This document shows positions 5,757-5,865 of a DNA stretch of 5,865 bases, piece by piece. The position numbers and the translations under genes are program-made. Each line of letters opens with the position of its first letter. Within the stretch, counting starts at the first letter, position 1. The DNA comes from an uncultured Methanosarcinales archaeon (GTDB lineage: Archaea; Halobacteriota; Methanosarcinia; Methanotrichales; Methanotrichaceae). Below the pieces are notes generated by a model. It worked only from the letters and a program-made list of their open reading frames with translations. It had not been told where the DNA came from and did not search any database. The stretch lies in assembly GCA_937864385.1 (NCBI GenBank), contig CALMJN010000211.1, positions 1 through 5,865 on the forward strand. The letters run 5' to 3'.

Positions 5757-5771
5757 CTTTAATATTTTTAA
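5757..5771. promoter_or_regulatory. AT-rich promoter or terminator candidate
   Basis: CTTTAATATTTTTAA can be read three ways. It may be a + strand TATA box for a gene beginning at or beyond the right edge. It may be a - strand TATA box giving a ~390-nt leader to the PurP-like gene. It may be a T-rich + strand terminator following the imperfect stem 5733-5756. The sequence alone does not choose between them. Confidence 0.35.
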
Positions 5772-5865
5772 CCTGTTAGGCCTTGTCCAGCAATCCCAAA
5801 TAGAAGTATCATCTGAGAGAAAGTTCAATCGCTATGCAGGCCTCATAATGGCACACATGCATCCT

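Larger units (their letters stand above)
5361..5865. other. gene-free right flank
   Basis: No convincing protein or tRNA gene was found. 5395-5580 is pyrimidine-rich on the + strand. 5598-5661 holds three short inverted repeats in a row. An AT-rich tract lies at 5757-5771. A frame opening at ATG 5848 on the + strand runs off the edge after six codons, and it could be the first codons of a gene outside the window. A 62-codon - strand frame (5349-5537) overlaps the PurP-like start and resembles nothing I know. Confidence 0.5.

Noticed and set aside
5361..5865. Possible tRNA or SRP RNA in the right flank
   Set aside because: No T-loop (GTTCRA) or cloverleaf pairing was found. GGGAGCA at 5714-5720 recalls an SRP helix 8 fragment but lacks the surrounding conserved bases.
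1..5865. CRISPR array, transposon ends or attachment sites
   Set aside because: No regularly spaced direct repeats, transposase-like protein, long terminal inverted repeats or integrase were seen.

Overview
The window is archaeal and most likely from a methanogen. It carries an F420H2:NADP oxidoreductase (NpdG) and a member of the PurP superfamily of archaeal purine enzymes. Its AT-rich spacers hold TATA-box-like sequences (TTTTATAT, TATATAAA, TATTTAAAT) rather than bacterial -35/-10 pairs. GC-rich genes with GAGG or GAGGTG ribosome-binding sites, together with a stand-alone polyprenyl synthase, would suit a cytochrome-containing acetoclastic methanogen such as Methanothrix (Methanosaeta). 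That genus assignment is inference; no marker gene in the window proves it.

Layout. Positions 1-148 are an AT-rich leader with a probable promoter. Three genes follow on the + strand: a trans-isoprenyl diphosphate synthase (149-1018), a radical SAM protein with a SPASM/twitch-like cysteine tail (991-2130, overlapping the first by 28 bp), and a six-helix DUF998 membrane protein (2233-2859). The DUF998 gene appears to have its own TATA box and a 19-codon upstream ORF that ends in an ATGA overlap with its start. Three genes on the - strand converge on this block: npdG (2934-3599, own promoter), a small bacterial-type PH-domain protein (3767-4177) and a PurP-like ATP-grasp protein (4202-5347). 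The last two are adjacent and probably co-transcribed. The right end (5361-5865) has no convincing gene, but it holds several short inverted repeats and an AT-rich tract that could be a promoter or terminator.

How the genes may work together. The polyprenyl synthase and radical SAM genes overlap and are almost certainly one transcriptional unit. The residues just before the first Asp-rich motif of the synthase resemble those of medium- or long-chain enzymes. This makes the pair a reasonable candidate for making a prenylated membrane electron carrier such as methanophenazine, whose biosynthesis is poorly known; this is a hypothesis. NpdG links the F420 and NADP pools and supplies NADPH for biosynthesis. 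The PurP-like protein keeps the family fold motifs but has lost the glycine-rich ATP-grasp loop and other hallmark residues, so it is probably a paralogue of unknown substrate and not the canonical FAICAR synthetase.
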